DNA of 64,000 nucleotides from Pseudomonadota bacterium (GCA_024228935.1 JAAESX010000213.1:62001-126000), one strand, 5' to 3'; counted from the stretch's first letter, positions 34,309 to 43,818 are shown. Numbers and translations are program-made. The notes: generated by a model from the letters alone, not told the origin.

Positions 34309-35745
34309 TCAGGGGTCAATCTGGATCGTCGCCTCGTAGCGGACCACGCCGATGTCGCCGCCCAGATCGTGGGCGCCCGACAGGTCGCTGACCACGCTGC
34401 CGTCCGACTGGATGACCCCCTCGAACGGGTCGCTGTACGCATCCACGACGACCGTTCCCAGGATGTCGCTGCCGTTCTCCTCACCCGACCAGGTGATGTG
34501 GAAGTCGCCGGTGCTGCCCTCGTGCTCGAGGTGGCAGTTGGCCGTCACGTACAGGTGACCGCTCGTCGCCTTGCCGTTCACCGGCCCGTTGCAGACCTTG
34601 GTCAGGCCGTACTCGTCCGAGCTGACCTTCGCCTCGAACCAGCCGCTCTTGTCGCCGTCGGCCAGCGCGCCCGTGGGGCCGATGCCTCCACCCCCGCCGC
34701 CAGCGTTCTTGACCATGTCGATGTACTTGTTCCAGTCCCAGCCGCTGCCCGGGTCGGTGTGGCAGCTGCTGCCTCCACCGCTGCCGCTGCAGCCGGGGAC
34801 CTCGGTGTGTCCGATGATGTGGGTCCGGTCGATCGGGATGCCGTAGCGGTCGCAGATGTCGCGCGTCAGGCTGGCCGACGCCGAGTACATCGCCTCGGTG
34901 TACCACTTGCCCGGGTCGCTGATGTAGCCCTCGTGCTCGATGCCGATCGAGCGGCTGTTGGTGTCCCAGTGACCCGCATGCCAGGCGGTGTCCTCCTCGT
35001 CGACCATCGCCGTGATCTCGCCGTCCGAGCTGCGGACCATGTAGTGGGCCGAGCCCCCCGACGACGGGTTCTGGAACCAGCTGATCGAGCCCGAGTAGCT
35101 GCCCTCCATCGTGTGGATGACGACCATGTCGACCGAGGTGCGCGAGCTGTCCGTGTAGTTGCTCGTGCTCGCCGGGATGAACTGGGCGATGAGCGAGCTG
35201 CGCGCCCGCGCGGTCCGCGAGTCCAGGAACGGGAAGCTGTGGGCCTCGACCGTGATGGTCTCGCCGTCGATCTCCTCGATGACCCCCCACATCATGTAGG
35301 TGTAGACCTGGAACGCGAAGCCCTCGGCCAGGAGCGGGTCGGACTCGCCTGAGAACTGGGCGACGAGCGGGTACCAGTGCTCGTAGGTCTCCACGCGGGA
35401 GCCGATGGCCAGCTCGCGGTTGTCGGCCATCGTGGCGAGGATGGCCGCTGCACCTCGGATGTTCGCGGCGGTGTCGTGCTCGAGCTCCTCGCTGTCCATC
35501 TGGATGAGCGCAGCGGCCTTGTGGATCGAGGGCACGTCGCCGTCGAGCCGCAGGTCCATGAGGCCGGAGCCCCCCTCGGTCGAGACCATGCCGGACCGGT
35601 CCTCGAGCCGCGTCAGCGCGTACGACGTCGCCACGAGCAGGTCGCGGGGCACGTCGTACTCGATGCTGGCGGCCTCGAACGCGTCGTTCAGGGCGCTGGG
35701 AGGGGCTTCGCGCGAAGGGACGCAGGCAAGGAGAAGAGCGAGCAT
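34309..35745 (-). CDS. N-acetylmuramoyl-L-alanine amidase (Amidase_2) lipoprotein with N-terminal lytic-transglycosylase-like domain
   Basis: 478 residues. The lipobox is at the extreme N-terminus (M-L-A-L-L-L-A-C, Cys8). Residues 20-190 look like a transglycosylase-type module (S-G-L-M-D-L, then D-T-A-A-N-I-R-G-A-A-A-I). The amidase domain from about 205 has the zinc His in V-I-H-T-M-E-G (His211), W-H-A-G, E-H-E-G-Y, H-I-I-G-H-T-E-V (His313), and C-H-T-D-P-G (328-332). After a Gly-rich linker (about 349-356) there is a C-terminal beta domain. It would cut septal or envelope peptidoglycan between MurNAc and L-Ala from an outer-membrane anchor. Confidence 0.88.
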   Translation of the reverse strand: MLALLLACVPSREAPPSALNDAFEAASIEYDVPRDLLVATSYALTRLEDRSGMVSTEGGSGLMDLRLDGDVPSIHKAAALIQMDSEELEHDTAANIRGAAAILATMADNRELAIGSRVETYEHWYPLVAQFSGESDPLLAEGFAFQVYTYMMWGVIEEIDGETITVEAHSFPFLDSRTARARSSLIAQFIPASTSNYTDSSRTSVDMVVIHTMEGSYSGSISWFQNPSSGGSAHYMVRSSDGEITAMVDEEDTAWHAGHWDTNSRSIGIEHEGYISDPGKWYTEAMYSASASLTRDICDRYGIPIDRTHIIGHTEVPGCSGSGGGSSCHTDPGSGWDWNKYIDMVKNAGGGGGGIGPTGALADGDKSGWFEAKVSSDEYGLTKVCNGPVNGKATSGHLYVTANCHLEHEGSTGDFHITWSGEENGSDILGTVVVDAYSDPFEGVIQSDGSVVSDLSGAHDLGGDIGVVRYEATIQIDP

Positions 35746-35848
35746 GCCCCTTGAGAAAGCACAGGACGTGCCAGCTCCAACTTCCTGGAATCACGTGAGT
35801 GCCCACACAGGTGGGACGACGTTGCCGACCCGGTGCGACGACAATGTC

Positions 35849-37516
35849 TCAGGTGTGGACCGACCAGAGCTCGATGGCGAGACCCGCACGTCGCAGCGCG
35901 TCGTGCCAGACCCGCTGCTCGTCTCGAAGGGCGTCCGTCGGCCCCTTGACCTCGATGAGCAGCAGGTGCTCGGGCACCCGCGCCGGGACCGCGTCGACCC
36001 GCACCATCTCGCCGGGGAGTACGCATAGATCCGGCAGCCCCTGCGCCGCCGACCAGCCCTCGTCGATCAGACGTCGGCAGATGGCCGCGAGCGCCGCCGG
36101 TGGGGTTCCGGCCACCACCGCGAGCAGGTCGGCCTCGTCCCAGACCTCCCACGCGAGCCCCGCGATGGACTGCCCGACCCGGTCCGAGAACGCCGCGCGA
36201 GCGAGCTCCTGGCCGCCGCCGGCCTCGATGGCGGTCAGCCTCTCGGCCACGGCCTCGGCTCGATGCGCGCGGAAGCCGGGCGTCCCGAGGTCGAGCGGGC
36301 CACGCAGGTACGGCACGGGGAGCATGCCCTCGACCGGCAGGAAGTACAGGTCGACGAACAGCAGGCCGAACACCGTCGTCCACAGCAGGTTCTCGGCGAA
36401 CAGCACCCGTCGTGGTGAGAGCGCATGCGCCACGGCCCCTTCGATGGTGGTCCCCTCGCCTTCCAGCCCAGCCCAGCCCGGTCGGTTCTTGATGCGCTCG
36501 ACGGCAGCGAGCCGGAGCTTGCGGACCGGCGCCTGGGACAACGGCCGAGCCGGCCGCCAGCCGACACGAGCGGCCCGCGCGAGTCGACGACCCGTGCGCT
36601 CCAGCCGAAGTGCATCTGCCGGCGCCACGCGGTCCCGCCACTCCGCGCACACGCGCGCTCCTTCAGCGGCCCGGTCGCTTCGTCCCAGGACCTGGGCCAG
36701 CCGCCACGCTGCGAACGCCGCTCGGGCCTCCTCGGCGAGGAGCACTCGGTAGATGCGCTCGGCCAGGGCGTCCTCCTTGTCACGCTCCAGCTCACGGGCT
36801 CGCTCAGCCAGGCGGCGGCTGCGCATGCGGTGCACGTCGAGGCCACGCAGGTGCGGCGCGCGACGCGGAGAGCCGCTCAGCGCAACCAGGGCCTGTTCCA
36901 CCTCGAGCTCCTCGCCGCGGGCCTCCTCGAACGCCAGCAGCTCGGCGCGGGTGTCGAATGCGCGCCCGCCCCCCGTCGGCTCGTACTCGGCCGGAGCGAG
37001 CTGACCGAGGCGCTCGAGCACCATCACGCTCCGGTCCCGCCAGGCCGAGCGGAACCACAGGAACTCCAGGCGCCGCACGAGCGACTTGCCGACCACCCGG
37101 ACGACGTCCTCGTCCGACCAGTCCCGGGCGCCCGCCAGCCGCTCGACGAGGTCGGCACGCTTGCCGCCGCGCCGAAGTCCGCAGGCGCGACAGAGGTCCT
37201 TCAGCTCGACCACCGTACGCAGCGTCAGCCGCTCGGACCACGGCACCCCGCGATGGACCAGGCCGAGCTCGGCGAGACCAGCCAGCCCCTGGGAGACGTC
37301 GTGGTACTGCAGGGCCGGGACACGGAACACGTCGCTCTTGCGCGTGGCCAGCCGCGCGTAGATCCGACCGGGTGCGCCGGACAGCGCGAGGATCTGCTCG
37401 GCTCGAGCTCGCTCTCCGGCGGTGAGGAGCGCGCCGTTCGTAGCCAGGGCGCCGCGCACGACGACTTGGAGGTCCGCCAGGGCCAGGTCACCACCGATGC
37501 GATCCGGGAACGTCAC
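35849..37516 (-). CDS. FAN1-like VRR-NUC nuclease
   Basis: 555 residues, near the size of bacterial FAN1 (Pseudomonas about 560). N-terminal helical part, then a SAP-like stretch L-K-D-L-C-R-A-C-G-L-R-R-G-G-K-R-A-D-L-V, a TPR-like middle, and a C-terminal VRR-NUC domain: G-L-P-D-L-C-V-L, then L-L-I-E-V-K-G-P-T-D, the PD-(D/E)xK metal site with Asp, Glu and Lys in place. FAN1 trims flaps and unhooks interstrand crosslinks. GTG start 37514-37516 follows GGAGAGGC. Divergent from pyk (45-base gap). Confidence 0.82.
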   Translation of the reverse strand: MTFPDRIGGDLALADLQVVVRGALATNGALLTAGERARAEQILALSGAPGRIYARLATRKSDVFRVPALQYHDVSQGLAGLAELGLVHRGVPWSERLTLRTVVELKDLCRACGLRRGGKRADLVERLAGARDWSDEDVVRVVGKSLVRRLEFLWFRSAWRDRSVMVLERLGQLAPAEYEPTGGGRAFDTRAELLAFEEARGEELEVEQALVALSGSPRRAPHLRGLDVHRMRSRRLAERARELERDKEDALAERIYRVLLAEEARAAFAAWRLAQVLGRSDRAAEGARVCAEWRDRVAPADALRLERTGRRLARAARVGWRPARPLSQAPVRKLRLAAVERIKNRPGWAGLEGEGTTIEGAVAHALSPRRVLFAENLLWTTVFGLLFVDLYFLPVEGMLPVPYLRGPLDLGTPGFRAHRAEAVAERLTAIEAGGGQELARAAFSDRVGQSIAGLAWEVWDEADLLAVVAGTPPAALAAICRRLIDEGWSAAQGLPDLCVLPGEMVRVDAVPARVPEHLLLIEVKGPTDALRDEQRVWHDALRRAGLAIELWSVHT

Positions 37517-37561
37517 GCCTCTCCGTGTCGACGGGGCTCGTCCCCGGTCCTATGGATCGTC

Positions 37562-38998
37562 ATGGCATCACGTCGCACGAAGATCGTCGCAACCCTGGGG
37601 CCCGCCTCGCGCGACCCCGACATCCTGGCCGAGCTCGTCACCGAGGTCGACGTCTTCCGGATCAACTGCAGTCACAGCGACGCAGAGTCGATCCGCCGCG
37701 ACATCGCGCACGTCCGCAGGGCCTGCATGGACGCCAGGCGCTACGCGGGCATCCTGCTCGACCTGCAGGGTCCGAAGATCCGCACCTCGAAGATGGTCGA
37801 GCCGCTCAAGATCCGACCGGGCGACGTGCTCGAGGTCATCATGGACGACCGACTGGGCGAGGGCCTGCGCTGTGGGACCACGTACACCGCGCTCGCGGAC
37901 GACGTGATCGTCGACGACGTCGTCATGTTCGCGGACGGCACGCTTTCGGGCCGCGTGGTCGGGGTCCTGGACGACACCGAGCCCAAGGAGGTCCACATCC
38001 AGATGAACGAGGGCGGCGAGCTCGGCAGCAACAAGGGCATCAACCTGCCCGGCGTCGACGTCTCGGCCCCCTCGCTGACCGCCAAGGACAAGGCCGACCT
38101 GCAGGTCGGGGTCCAGGCGGGCGTCGACTACGTCGCCCTGTCCTTTGTCAGACGGGCCGAGGACGTGCGGGATCTGAAGGCGGAGCTCGCTCACGCCGGC
38201 GCCCCCGACGTGCCGATCATCGCCAAGATCGAGAAGCCCGAGGCCCTGGACAACATCCAGGAGATCCTGGCCGTGGTCGACGGGATCATGGTCGCGCGAG
38301 GTGACCTGGGGGTCGAGGTCCCGCTCGAGACCGTGCCGATCCACCAGAAGCGGCTCATCGACGCAGCCAACAAGGCCGGCGCGCTCGTCATCACGGCGAC
38401 GCAGATGCTGGACTCGATGGAGCGGAACCCACGCCCGACCCGGGCCGAGGCCACCGACGTCGCCAACGCCATCCTGGACGGCACCGACGCGGTCATGCTC
38501 TCGGGCGAGACCGCCGCCGGCATGTATCCCCTGCGCAGCGTCAAGGTGATGGACAGCATCGCCCGCGAGGTCGAGCGCTCCCCGTTCCTGCCCCGGGCGC
38601 GCGAGTCGCTGGGGCTCACGGCGGGTCCAGGGGACGTGGTCGCCCGCGCGGCGACGTTCGCAGCCAGCGAGGCCGGCCGGCCGCTGATCGTCTTCACCTG
38701 GTCGGGTGCCGCAGCCATCAACGCCTCGAAGTACCGGCCGCGGGCGCCGATCTTCGCGCTGACGCAGTCCCATGCGGTCTGCGACCGCCTGGCGCTGGCC
38801 TGGGGCGTCCGGCCCGTGAAGGTGCCCGCGGTGGCGAACACCGATGAGCTCATCGCACTCGGCGAGCAGATCCTCCTGGAGAAGGGGCTGCTGGAGCCGG
38901 GTCAGGAGGTCGTCGTCCTGGCCGGAACCAGCCCGCTCAAGGGCACCACGAACACGATGCGCATCTACGCGGTCGGTCCGGATCACTCCACCGAGTAG
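37562..38998 (+). CDS. pyk: Pyruvate kinase
   Basis: 478 residues, normal length; final ATP-forming step of glycolysis. R-T-K-I-V-A-T-L-G-P-A-S and F-R-I-N-C-S-H-S at the start, L-D-L-Q-G-P-K-I-R-T, K-I-E-K-P-E-A-L-D, A-R-G-D-L-G-V-E, and the signature A-T-Q-M-L-D-S-M with P-T-R-A-E-A-T-D-V-A-N-A-I-L-D-G-T-D. Start ATG 37562, with TATGGA five bases before it and no clear SD; longer upstream reading would run antisense to the nuclease gene. Its last 16 bases overlap the next gene (convergent). Confidence 0.96.
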   Translation: MASRRTKIVATLGPASRDPDILAELVTEVDVFRINCSHSDAESIRRDIAHVRRACMDARRYAGILLDLQGPKIRTSKMVEPLKIRPGDVLEVIMDDRLGEGLRCGTTYTALADDVIVDDVVMFADGTLSGRVVGVLDDTEPKEVHIQMNEGGELGSNKGINLPGVDVSAPSLTAKDKADLQVGVQAGVDYVALSFVRRAEDVRDLKAELAHAGAPDVPIIAKIEKPEALDNIQEILAVVDGIMVARGDLGVEVPLETVPIHQKRLIDAANKAGALVITATQMLDSMERNPRPTRAEATDVANAILDGTDAVMLSGETAAGMYPLRSVKVMDSIAREVERSPFLPRARESLGLTAGPGDVVARAATFAASEAGRPLIVFTWSGAAAINASKYRPRAPIFALTQSHAVCDRLALAWGVRPVKVPAVANTDELIALGEQILLEKGLLEPGQEVVVLAGTSPLKGTTNTMRIYAVGPDHSTE

Positions 38999-40413
38999 AG
39001 CGCCCACTCCGGGCTCTCCGCGACCGGAGCGCCGGCACGCTGGGCGAGCCAGCCCTCGACCCGCGTGCGGGTGTCCGGGTCCGTCTGCGCCCGGTGGAAC
39101 AGGAGCCAGGAGCCGCCCGGCGCCGACTCGCGCACTGCCCAGACGTCCTGGGCGTGCCGGGCATCGACGACGACGTCGCCGGCCTCGGAGAGCCAGCGGA
39201 CCCAGACGGCTTCCTGCTCGACGCTCGCGCGCTGGTGACCGTCCAGGAAGAAGCGGAGTTCGGCCTCGGACGCGAAGCCCTGGAACCAGGGGGCTCCCCC
39301 GGCGGGCCAGACCGCCACGGGGGCATCGACGTCCGACAGGCCGACGAGCACAGGATCGGGCGTCAGCGGCGTGATGGGGAACTTCGGCCCCAGCCGCTCG
39401 ACGCCGGCGACGACCAGGACCGCGACAAGGCCAGCGACCCACGCATGGCCCTTTCGCCCCAGTTCGAGGAGACCGACCGTTCCGGCCAGAGCCACAGCCG
39501 CGGCCCACCCGGCGGCCCCGCGTCCGACGCCGGGCGCAGCGAGCGCGGACCACCACCCCGCGGGACGTCCAGGAGGGGCCCCCGGCGGAGGCAACCAGCC
39601 GATGCCGGCGACCAGGACCGCGAGGACGACCGCTCCGGTCGCGACGACCGCCACGACGGGCCGGCGACGGAACACCAGCCCCACGCCGAGCCCCAGCAGA
39701 GCGGCCAGGCCCCCGGGCACAGCACGCAACGGGTCGACGGGAGCCGGAGGCGGCGGGTCGGGGACCTTGAGCGGCAGCACCGCCCCTTCAGTCGAGACGT
39801 AGGCAGGCACCGTGCGCACGACCGGCTCGGACTGCCGGAGTGACCAGCTCGTCGGCTGGGGGCTCGGCAGCCACTGGAGGACGAGCATCGGGACCACCGC
39901 CAGCCAGGTCCACTTGCAGGTGTGGCGGGCGGCGAGCGCGAGCAGCCCGAGCGGCCAGCACCAGAGACACGCCAGCGCGGCGAACACCGGCGCCAGCGGC
40001 ACTCCGGCGATGGCGAGCGCGGCAGGCCCGACGCCCAGCGCGCTGATCTCGCCGGTCCACACCCCTCGCAGGACGGGCGGGGCCAGCTGCAGCGCGAGGA
40101 GCCCCAGGACCGCCGGCCCCCGGCCGTGAGGTCGACCCAGCGCCCAGCCCCCGACACCGGCGAGCCAGAGCCCCAGGAAGACGACCAGCGTGAACGCCGA
40201 GGTCTCTCCCAGCGGCGAGAAGACCAACTGCAGGCTCGAGGCCAGCGGCGAGACAGCATCGAGCGGCGTGCCCGCCAGCGAGCTGAACAGCAGCTCGCCG
40301 CGAACGCCGGGGACCCGGAACCCGCCGACAGCAGGCCCGACGATCCAGGCGGGAAGCAGGACAGCGACGCCGGCGGCCGCTGCGTGCTCAGTCCAGGTCG
40401 TTGTCCGAGTCAC
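38983..40413 (-). CDS. Polytopic membrane protein, unknown
   Basis: 476 residues with about ten hydrophobic segments, two of them rich in Pro and Gly, and a soluble C-terminal domain of about 130 residues. No catalytic signature was recognised, although the layout (many TM, then W-F-Q-G-F-A-S-E-A-E) recalls membrane glycosyl- or phosphotransferases in outline only. GTG start at 40411-40413 overlaps the end of the upstream lipase-like gene by 26 bases. The first hydrophobic segment begins after T-E-H-A-A-A-A-G. Convergent overlap with pyk. Confidence 0.55.
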   Translation of the reverse strand: MTRTTTWTEHAAAAGVAVLLPAWIVGPAVGGFRVPGVRGELLFSSLAGTPLDAVSPLASSLQLVFSPLGETSAFTLVVFLGLWLAGVGGWALGRPHGRGPAVLGLLALQLAPPVLRGVWTGEISALGVGPAALAIAGVPLAPVFAALACLWCWPLGLLALAARHTCKWTWLAVVPMLVLQWLPSPQPTSWSLRQSEPVVRTVPAYVSTEGAVLPLKVPDPPPPAPVDPLRAVPGGLAALLGLGVGLVFRRRPVVAVVATGAVVLAVLVAGIGWLPPPGAPPGRPAGWWSALAAPGVGRGAAGWAAAVALAGTVGLLELGRKGHAWVAGLVAVLVVAGVERLGPKFPITPLTPDPVLVGLSDVDAPVAVWPAGGAPWFQGFASEAELRFFLDGHQRASVEQEAVWVRWLSEAGDVVVDARHAQDVWAVRESAPGGSWLLFHRAQTDPDTRTRVEGWLAQRAGAPVAESPEWALYSVE

Positions 40414-42169
40414 AGACCTCGGCCCCGCAGAAGTGCTCGACCCGACCGGGGTCCGCGGGGTCGAGGTACGTCAGGATCTGGAGCTTGGACGACTCCCACG
40501 TGCGTACCTCTCGATGGGCGCCGGTCCGCGACGAGGGCCGGTTGCCGTTCGTGGGGTCCTCGAACCCGGGTGCGAACTGGACCAGGAGCGGTCCGGTGCC
40601 AGGATCCCGCACCGTCTCGATGTCCTCGGGCAGGACCGAGAACGGCTTCATGAGCGGCCAGCCCGCCGCTCGCGCCAGGACCTCGGTGCCCAGGTTGCTG
40701 ACCTCGTCGTCGTCGACCGTCTCCTGCAGGAGCACCGACCGGTCGGAGAGCTCCGCCCCCCAGTTCACGGGGTCGACCGGGTCCCAGTACATCTGGACCA
40801 TCGCATAGCTGAGCTGCCGGTACGTCGAGTCGGAGATGCCGTTGCTGACGAGCTCCTCGAACTCGTCCCAGTTCGCCGAGCGCGGGAAGGTCATCGACCA
40901 GACGCCGCCGCCGACGTGCAGCACGCTGTGCTCGAGCTCGGGGATGTTGGCGACGGTGACGCCGCCCATGATCGCTCCGGCCGAGACGCCCAGGTAGTAG
41001 ATCTCGTCGGGGTTCCCGAGGCCGAGCAGCTCGTCGTCCGCCAGCAGCCCGTCCTCGGCCTGCACGTACTCGACCAGGGAGACGTGGTTGGAGACGCCCT
41101 GCGCCAGCCGCTCGGGGATCTCCGGGAACCGCCCGATGTCGTTGGCGACCCAGATGACGTCCGGCAGGTCCTTCCGCATCAGGCCGCGGTAGGGCGTCGC
41201 CACGACGATCATCCCCAGCCGCTCGGACAGCTCGATGAAGTGGCTCGGGTCGGTCGTGTCGTTGAACAGCTGGACCGGGTGGTTGAACAGCCCGTGGCCC
41301 CAGATGATGATCGGCACCGTCCCCGGCTCTGCGTCCATCGCCGAGCTGGGGATGTGCACGTACAGGTCCGCGTTCGCCGTCCCGTTGTGGATGGGCATGC
41401 CGTCCGCGTCCAGCTCGGGCAGCGTGTCGTCCACGAGCCAGCTGTCGACCGTCATCGTTCCCTGGAGGCGCTTGGCGATGCCCTCGGGCAGAGACTCGGC
41501 CGTGTCGATCTTGATCCACTCGTGGCCCTGGACCGGGCCGCGCTCGGCCAGCATCTTCTTCAGCGAGGCCCGCCCGTCCTGGACCGGGAAGTCCCAGGCG
41601 ACAGCGACGTCCTTCTCAGCGACGCCAAGCACCTCGAGGTCGTCGAGCAGGTCACGGGTGCGCTTGCCGAGCTCGTCGTGGCCCTCGAACTCCCCTCCGT
41701 CGAGGACGTACTGGAACGCCTCGGGTCGGGGGGCGGCCTCGGTGGTGACGACGATGGCCATGGTGTGGCCACCCGTCATCGGCTCCATCGGGCGGACGAA
41801 GAGCAGTCGACCGTCGGCGCCGGGCGTCGAGTCGACCTCGGCGAAGGCCAGCACTCGCTCGCCGGTGTCCAGGTCCACGATCTGGACCGACCCGGACCGC
41901 TCCGGCAGGTCCGCAGAAGGGAGCGCATCCAGGTCGATGTCTTCGAGCCGGACCAGCGAGGTCTGGATCCGCGAGAAGCCCTCGCGATGGTCGAGCCGGT
42001 CGACCGGCATCGGCGTGTCGACCTCGGGCATGAGTCCATCCGGAATCCGGACCTGTCCGTCCTCCATGAGCTGGACGCTCGGGTACGGCCACAGATCGCC
42101 CTGGTCGAGCAGACCGCCCTGCCCGGTCGGCAGCGGGTCCTTGCAGCCCAGCAGCGCGATCAGGACCAT
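40388..42169 (-). CDS. Lipase-like alpha/beta-hydrolase lipoprotein (Lipase_bact_N-like)
   Basis: 593 residues. ATG 42167-42169 has AGGAG exactly five bases upstream; the signal is very short (M-V-L-I-A-L-L-G-C, Cys9). Residues 20-300 are a beta-rich N-terminal part. The second half carries P-I-I-I-W-G-H-G-L-F (oxyanion region) and Y-L-G-V-S-A-G-A-I-M-G-G (nucleophile elbow), like the two-part large lipases with a bacterial lipase N-terminal domain. Localisation is the outer or inner membrane periplasmic face. The substrate is unknown. Confidence 0.78.
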   Translation of the reverse strand: MVLIALLGCKDPLPTGQGGLLDQGDLWPYPSVQLMEDGQVRIPDGLMPEVDTPMPVDRLDHREGFSRIQTSLVRLEDIDLDALPSADLPERSGSVQIVDLDTGERVLAFAEVDSTPGADGRLLFVRPMEPMTGGHTMAIVVTTEAAPRPEAFQYVLDGGEFEGHDELGKRTRDLLDDLEVLGVAEKDVAVAWDFPVQDGRASLKKMLAERGPVQGHEWIKIDTAESLPEGIAKRLQGTMTVDSWLVDDTLPELDADGMPIHNGTANADLYVHIPSSAMDAEPGTVPIIIWGHGLFNHPVQLFNDTTDPSHFIELSERLGMIVVATPYRGLMRKDLPDVIWVANDIGRFPEIPERLAQGVSNHVSLVEYVQAEDGLLADDELLGLGNPDEIYYLGVSAGAIMGGVTVANIPELEHSVLHVGGGVWSMTFPRSANWDEFEELVSNGISDSTYRQLSYAMVQMYWDPVDPVNWGAELSDRSVLLQETVDDDEVSNLGTEVLARAAGWPLMKPFSVLPEDIETVRDPGTGPLLVQFAPGFEDPTNGNRPSSRTGAHREVRTWESSKLQILTYLDPADPGRVEHFCGAEVCDSDNDLD

Positions 42170-42171
42170 GC

Positions 42172-42684
42172 TCACTCCTGGGCGGCCAGCCGCCTCTCGA
42201 ACTCCGCCACAACCATAGCCCCGCCCCCGTGCCCCTGCAGCCACCGCACGAACCGCGCGACGACGTCCGTGCGGGGGATTCCGACCGGCGGCGCCGAGGG
42301 AAGGTCCTTGTACATCCGCTCGACCGGTGAGCTCTGCGCGGTGGCCTCGTCCAGCAGCTCGCGCACCCGAGCCGGGTCCTCCATCGGAACGGCCGAGCGG
42401 ACCATCGCCGCCCTGAGCGCGGCGTCGGCGACCGTGTCGAGACACTCCTTGATCGTGAGGAAGAAGAAGACGGTCCGGAACAGCTTGCGGATGGGCCACC
42501 ACAGGATGCTGAGGAACACCCGCCCGACGAGGCTGTCGTTGCGGCGGACAAGCTCGCTCGCGTCGTCCACTCCCACCTCGGCGTACATCCGAGCCATCAC
42601 CTTGCGATGCAGCCACCGGTCCAGGAACGGCACAGGGACCAGTGGACAGGCACCGGCGAGCAGGGAGAGGTGGTCGATCCGCAT
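42172..42684 (-). CDS. Conserved-looking helical protein, unknown
   Basis: 170 residues, not recognised. A moderately hydrophobic start (L-L-A-G-A-C-P-L-V-P-V-P-F-L-D-R-W-L) and a middle hydrophobic stretch (F-L-S-I-L-W-W-P-I-R-K-L-F-R-T-V-F-F-F-L) suggest peripheral or monotopic membrane attachment. Acidic-basic helices follow. It lies 2 bases from the lipase-like gene (its stop TGA is followed by GC, then ATG), so the two are co-translated. Divergent to the amidohydrolase at 42723. Confidence 0.5.
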   Translation of the reverse strand: MRIDHLSLLAGACPLVPVPFLDRWLHRKVMARMYAEVGVDDASELVRRNDSLVGRVFLSILWWPIRKLFRTVFFFLTIKECLDTVADAALRAAMVRSAVPMEDPARVRELLDEATAQSSPVERMYKDLPSAPPVGIPRTDVVARFVRWLQGHGGGAMVVAEFERRLAAQE

Positions 42685-42722
42685 CTGGCCTCCGAGGGTG
42701 CCACGTGTGAGTACGCGGCGAG

Positions 42723-43457
42723 ATGACGCAGCCCTTCATCGACGACGCAGCCGAGATCATCGACGGGACCTCGTCGATGCTGGTCACCTGCGAGCACGCC
42801 AGCCACCGCGTGCCCGAGCCGCTCACGTTCTCGGCCGACGACGAGGCGATCCTCCAGACCCACTGGGGCTGGGACATCGGGGCAGCGGAGCTCGTCCGCG
42901 CGGTGTGCTCGCTGACCAGCAGCTCGGCGGTGCTGGCTCGCTTCTCACGCCTGGTCTGTGACGCGAACCGCGAGGTCGACGACCCGACGTGGATCCTGGG
43001 TGACATCGAAGGCCACCGCCTGTCGTTCAACCGGCGGGTCTCCCCCGATGAGCGGGCACGTCGCCTGGCGAGCTACCACGTGCCCTACCACTCGACCGTG
43101 GACGTGGCGCTGAGTCTGCTCGGACCGGACGCTTTCCTTCTCGCCGTCCACACCTTTACGCCGACCTACCGCGGCGAGGCCCGCGACATGGACGTCGGCG
43201 TCCTGTTCGACTCCTACCCCGAGGAGGCCGAGCGGCTGCGGGCAGCGCTGGCCGGCGAGGGCCTGGCCTGCGTCCTGAACCAGCCGTACTCCGGGCTCGA
43301 CGGTCTGATGTACTCGGCCACGCGACACGGCCGGGGCCATGGGGTCCGATACCTGGAGCTTGAGGTGAGGCAGGACCTGCTCGCGGACACCGGGGCGGTC
43401 AGTCTGATGGCGTCTCAGCTGACGCAGGCCCTGGAGCGCTCCGGTCTGCTCCTCTGA
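42723..43457 (+). CDS. N-formylglutamate amidohydrolase-like protein
   Basis: 244 residues. V-T-C-E-H-A-S-H-R-V-P, W-G-W-D-I-G-A, D-A-N-R-E, H-V-P-Y-H-S and V-H-T-F-T-P form the N-formylglutamate amidohydrolase metal site pattern. In histidine breakdown (HutG2 type) it releases formate and glutamate, but no hut genes are here, so the true substrate may be another formyl-amino acid. Its 3' end overlaps the next, convergent, Cys-rich gene by 59 bases, which is long for real genes, so the boundary deserves checking. Confidence 0.8.
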   Translation: MTQPFIDDAAEIIDGTSSMLVTCEHASHRVPEPLTFSADDEAILQTHWGWDIGAAELVRAVCSLTSSSAVLARFSRLVCDANREVDDPTWILGDIEGHRLSFNRRVSPDERARRLASYHVPYHSTVDVALSLLGPDAFLLAVHTFTPTYRGEARDMDVGVLFDSYPEEAERLRAALAGEGLACVLNQPYSGLDGLMYSATRHGRGHGVRYLELEVRQDLLADTGAVSLMASQLTQALERSGLLL

Positions 43458-43818
43458 ACGGCCAGGTCTCGACGGATGTCCCGTCGGGGTGCAGGCTCCA
43501 GCCGCAGACCCCCTCGACGCACGAGCACGCATCCAGGACGTGGTAGCAGAGCCGGACCTCGCAGGTCGTCATGATGGACTCGACCTCGGCCGCAGTCGCA
43601 CAGACCTCACCACTGCAGCCGGTTCGCGCGCAGTCGGCGTCCGTCGTGCACTCGCCGGGCACGTTCGCGCCCTCGACCCGGTCCTTGCAGTTCTCGTAGA
43701 GCGAGGCCCCGTTCTCCACCGTGAGATGGGTCATCGGCTCGATCTTCATGGGCGGAGGATCGGGCTCGACGGGGTCGGCCGGGGGGTCAGGAGAGAAGCA
43801 CGCCAGGAATAGCCACAT
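43399..43818 (-). CDS. Small cysteine-cluster lipoprotein
   Basis: 139 residues from ATG 43816-43818. The signal is extremely short: M-W-L-F-L-A-C, lipid Cys7. A Pro/Asp-rich linker is followed by ten cysteines in a compact block (for example D-A-D-C-A-R-T-G-C-S-G-E-V-C, then T-T-C-E-V-R-L-C, and C-S-C-V-E-G-V-C-G-W), like the eight-cysteine-cluster domains found in secreted proteins. Disulfide-rich, so folded outside the cytoplasm. No ribosome site is evident. The overlap with the amidohydrolase gene makes its 3' end doubtful. Confidence 0.6.
   Translation of the reverse strand: MWLFLACFSPDPPADPVEPDPPPMKIEPMTHLTVENGASLYENCKDRVEGANVPGECTTDADCARTGCSGEVCATAAEVESIMTTCEVRLCYHVLDACSCVEGVCGWSLHPDGTSVETWPFRGADRSAPGPASAETPSD

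Noticed and set aside
36425..37561. N-terminal extension of pyruvate kinase
   Set aside because: It would lie antisense to the FAN1-like gene and has no homology; pyruvate kinase begins normally at 37562.
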